Assembly: GCA_902702965.1 (NCBI GenBank)
Contig: CACRXP010000228.1
Location: 563,583 to 627,582 of the forward strand
Direction: 5' to 3'
From: Spirometra erinaceieuropaei
Lineage: Eukaryota > Platyhelminthes > Cestoda > Diphyllobothriidea > Diphyllobothriidae
Length of the DNA stretch: 64,000 nucleotides
Each line of letters begins with the position of its first letter. Positions within the stretch are counted from its first letter, which is position 1. Position numbers and translations under genes: made by a program. The notes under the pieces were generated by a model. The model had not been told where the DNA came from and made no database searches. It saw only the letters and a list, made by a program, of their open reading frames with translations. Positions 62,353-64,000 of the stretch are shown here, one piece after another.

Positions 62353-64000
62353 ATGGTTTACTGAATATGGATAGGAATGAACTTTTTCATGCATGTTTCC
62401 CATGAGGTATAATTCAGTTGGCAAGGGCATTGAAACTCAATGAGAAGAAATAGTGCTTTCAAAGTACGCATTTTCACCGATCGTCTATTTTGTATGCATT
62501 CGAAGGGAAGTTCGTTCGAATGTCAAGATTTCAACGGTAACAGAATCACTTTATCAGTGTGCGTCATGGTGCGTGATTTTACACCCATGCCTGCGTAGTA
62601 TGGTGGGAACGAAAACGCATTACGGATTTCCGGTTATATATCATTAATTAGCTATCTTAACGCAGGAAGTTCTGTAATAGGAAATAGGGTGTAGAACAAT
62701 CCCATTATATGTTAGTTGCCTCGGGCGAACGGGTTTTTGAACAACCTTCCTTCCGGTAGCCTAAATTAACTTCAGTCCGCGTTAATGTGACCACCGTAGC
62801 AGTATAATTATATTATCTTTGATTTTTGATACCCTTATAATGTTGCCTATATTGTATAAAACATGCGTAAAAGTAATCATTATTTTTATTTATTGGGTAG
62901 AAACCACGCCTTCGTCGAATTTTATTCCGGGAAGATGGATAAAAGTCAATTTTAAGAAAATTCTTTTTTCGTAAATACTTTTGATACCGAGCTACCGGTG
63001 TCTACGCCCTTGGGCTTCCCAAAACTGAACGTTGTACGTCTTCCGTGAACGGCATAAATAGTATTATACTTAAATTATTAATTTAGTATCAGCGGAGACT
63101 TATACAATTAAGCAGCGGATGTGAGCTTTACCTCCAGCTTTGCAAGTCAGTTTAGCAATTGCAGTGTTGGGATGTTTTTTGAACAGGTTTAACATAGTGT
63201 TTGACAATCTCATACGTAGCGAATTCTTTAAAGCCGAAGTATAACCTGTCCTCAAGTAAAATCAGATATGGTTGTAGACCTGCTGCATAGCTCATTGCTC
63301 TCGCAAGCTGCAGTTTTCAAGTTCATCCAGACTACGGTAGGACGATCAACAGACGTATTTCACCATCATACCTGCAGAAAGTATCGCCTGCCGGTTAGGC
63401 AAATGTTTGGGCGAGTAGGCAAATTCTGTCTGTTATTCAGTTTTCAGTTGAAGAATAAATAGTGACAGTTAGGTAAAAAAAAGTGCAACCGGATAGTTAG
63501 AATTGACAGACGGGTATTGTTCCACGGCAAAATTCTACCTAACATCAGTGTCAAAAAGTGTACTTTTTTCTGCATGTTTTAGTGTCACTGAGTGGATCGG
63601 TGGACCAGATCGGAAAACACAAGCATGTGGAACGCAGTTCAGACCACAACCGCATAAATAGGCATATACGGTCGCCGGCAGTTTTTGAGTACTGTCAAGA
63701 GAGGCGTATCATTGCGCGGCAAAGGAACTGCATCTGCGGAGAACGGATGCATGTAATAGCCCTTCGTAAACCATTAGATGGTGTGGCGTTTCGTTGACCC
63801 AGATGCCGAAAGACGAAATCGTTAAGAAATTGGTCTATATTTTGCAATTGTCGGCTTACAATACCGACAATATTAAGAATTATACTAGGCTTTGTTTGGT
63901 GCACACCGGTGACGGAATGTACAGATAAGGTTGGCATATCGCGTACAACCTGAGTCTTATGTTACGCCGTGTGCAGAAGTGTGTGTGCTCAAATGCCCTT
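62353..64000. other. No recognisable gene or element
   Basis: Short frames such as 63558-63797 (plus) and 63695-63937 (minus) overlap antisense and show no motif. A-rich runs occur near 63475. I see nothing else to support. Confidence 0.45.

Noticed and set aside
1..64000. CRISPR arrays, prokaryotic operons or phage modules
   Set aside because: There are no regularly spaced direct repeats with spacers and no dense same-strand gene runs. All coding homology is to eukaryotic transposable elements.

Overview
This window looks like repeat-dense nuclear DNA from a metazoan, most likely a flatworm and perhaps a tapeworm. That placement is an inference from the mixture of repeats: CR1-like LINEs ending in short microsatellite tails, several families of Penelope-like elements (PLEs) carrying GIY-YIG endonucleases, a Merlin-type DDE transposase remnant, and a tRNA-derived SINE-like unit. 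There are no operons, Shine-Dalgarno sites or other bacterial features, and no complete host gene could be recognised. Nearly every reading frame with recognisable homology belongs to a decayed transposable element.

Layout. 1-5.8 kb is AT-rich and mostly featureless, except for a duplicated 84-base symmetric exon-like unit (4010-4093 and 4574-4657). 5.86-6.3 kb holds an inverted pair of PLE-1 pieces. 6.45-12.6 kb is a PLE (PLE-4, minus strand) cut in its reverse transcriptase by a minus-strand LINE (A1). 12.59-14.03 kb has an inverted LINE A end (A4) and a twice-deleted LINE B copy (B1). 15.76-16.26 kb is the Merlin remnant, and 16.55-18.33 kb is LINE D copy 1. 19.54-23.76 kb is a PLE-1 head-to-head pair whose 3' tail is split by a nearly full-length PLE-2. 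24.7-25.25 kb is a LINE endonuclease fragment, 25.67-26.40 kb a second PLE-2 end, and 26.76-27.61 kb another inverted PLE-1 pair. 27.6-32.4 kb is low in repeats. 32.4-33.2 kb is a fourth PLE-1 end. 33.9-37.6 kb is an unclassified repeat (F) in tandem. 37.6-38.5 kb is a PLE-3 remnant interrupted by a LINE A 3' end (A2). 38.5-43.8 kb is LINE I, interrupted by LINE A3 and then by LINE G. 43.8-48.0 kb is the most complete LINE B copy, followed by LINE H. 48.7-55.2 kb has repeat F copies around a PLE-3 cluster. 55.2-58.8 kb is LINE D copy 2, with the longest open frame (559 codons), followed by LINE E. 60-64 kb holds an unrecognised 266-codon frame and the SINE-like unit.

How it fits together. The elements form datable strata: LINE A copies sit inside PLE-4, PLE-3 and LINE I, and PLE-2 sits inside PLE-1. 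LINE A was therefore mobile after those elements, and PLE-2 after PLE-1. All copies look dead. Several of the longest frames carry substitutions in the catalytic YxDD motif, whereas more broken copies keep it. The most unusual non-transposon signal is the duplicated symmetric exon-like unit near 4 kb, which resembles a building block of a modular secreted protein gene.

Limits. Everything was read by eye from the sequence and conceptual translations. Element boundaries are good to roughly 10-50 bases, family names (A, B, D, PLE-1 and so on) are local labels, and clade assignments rest on remembered family motifs.
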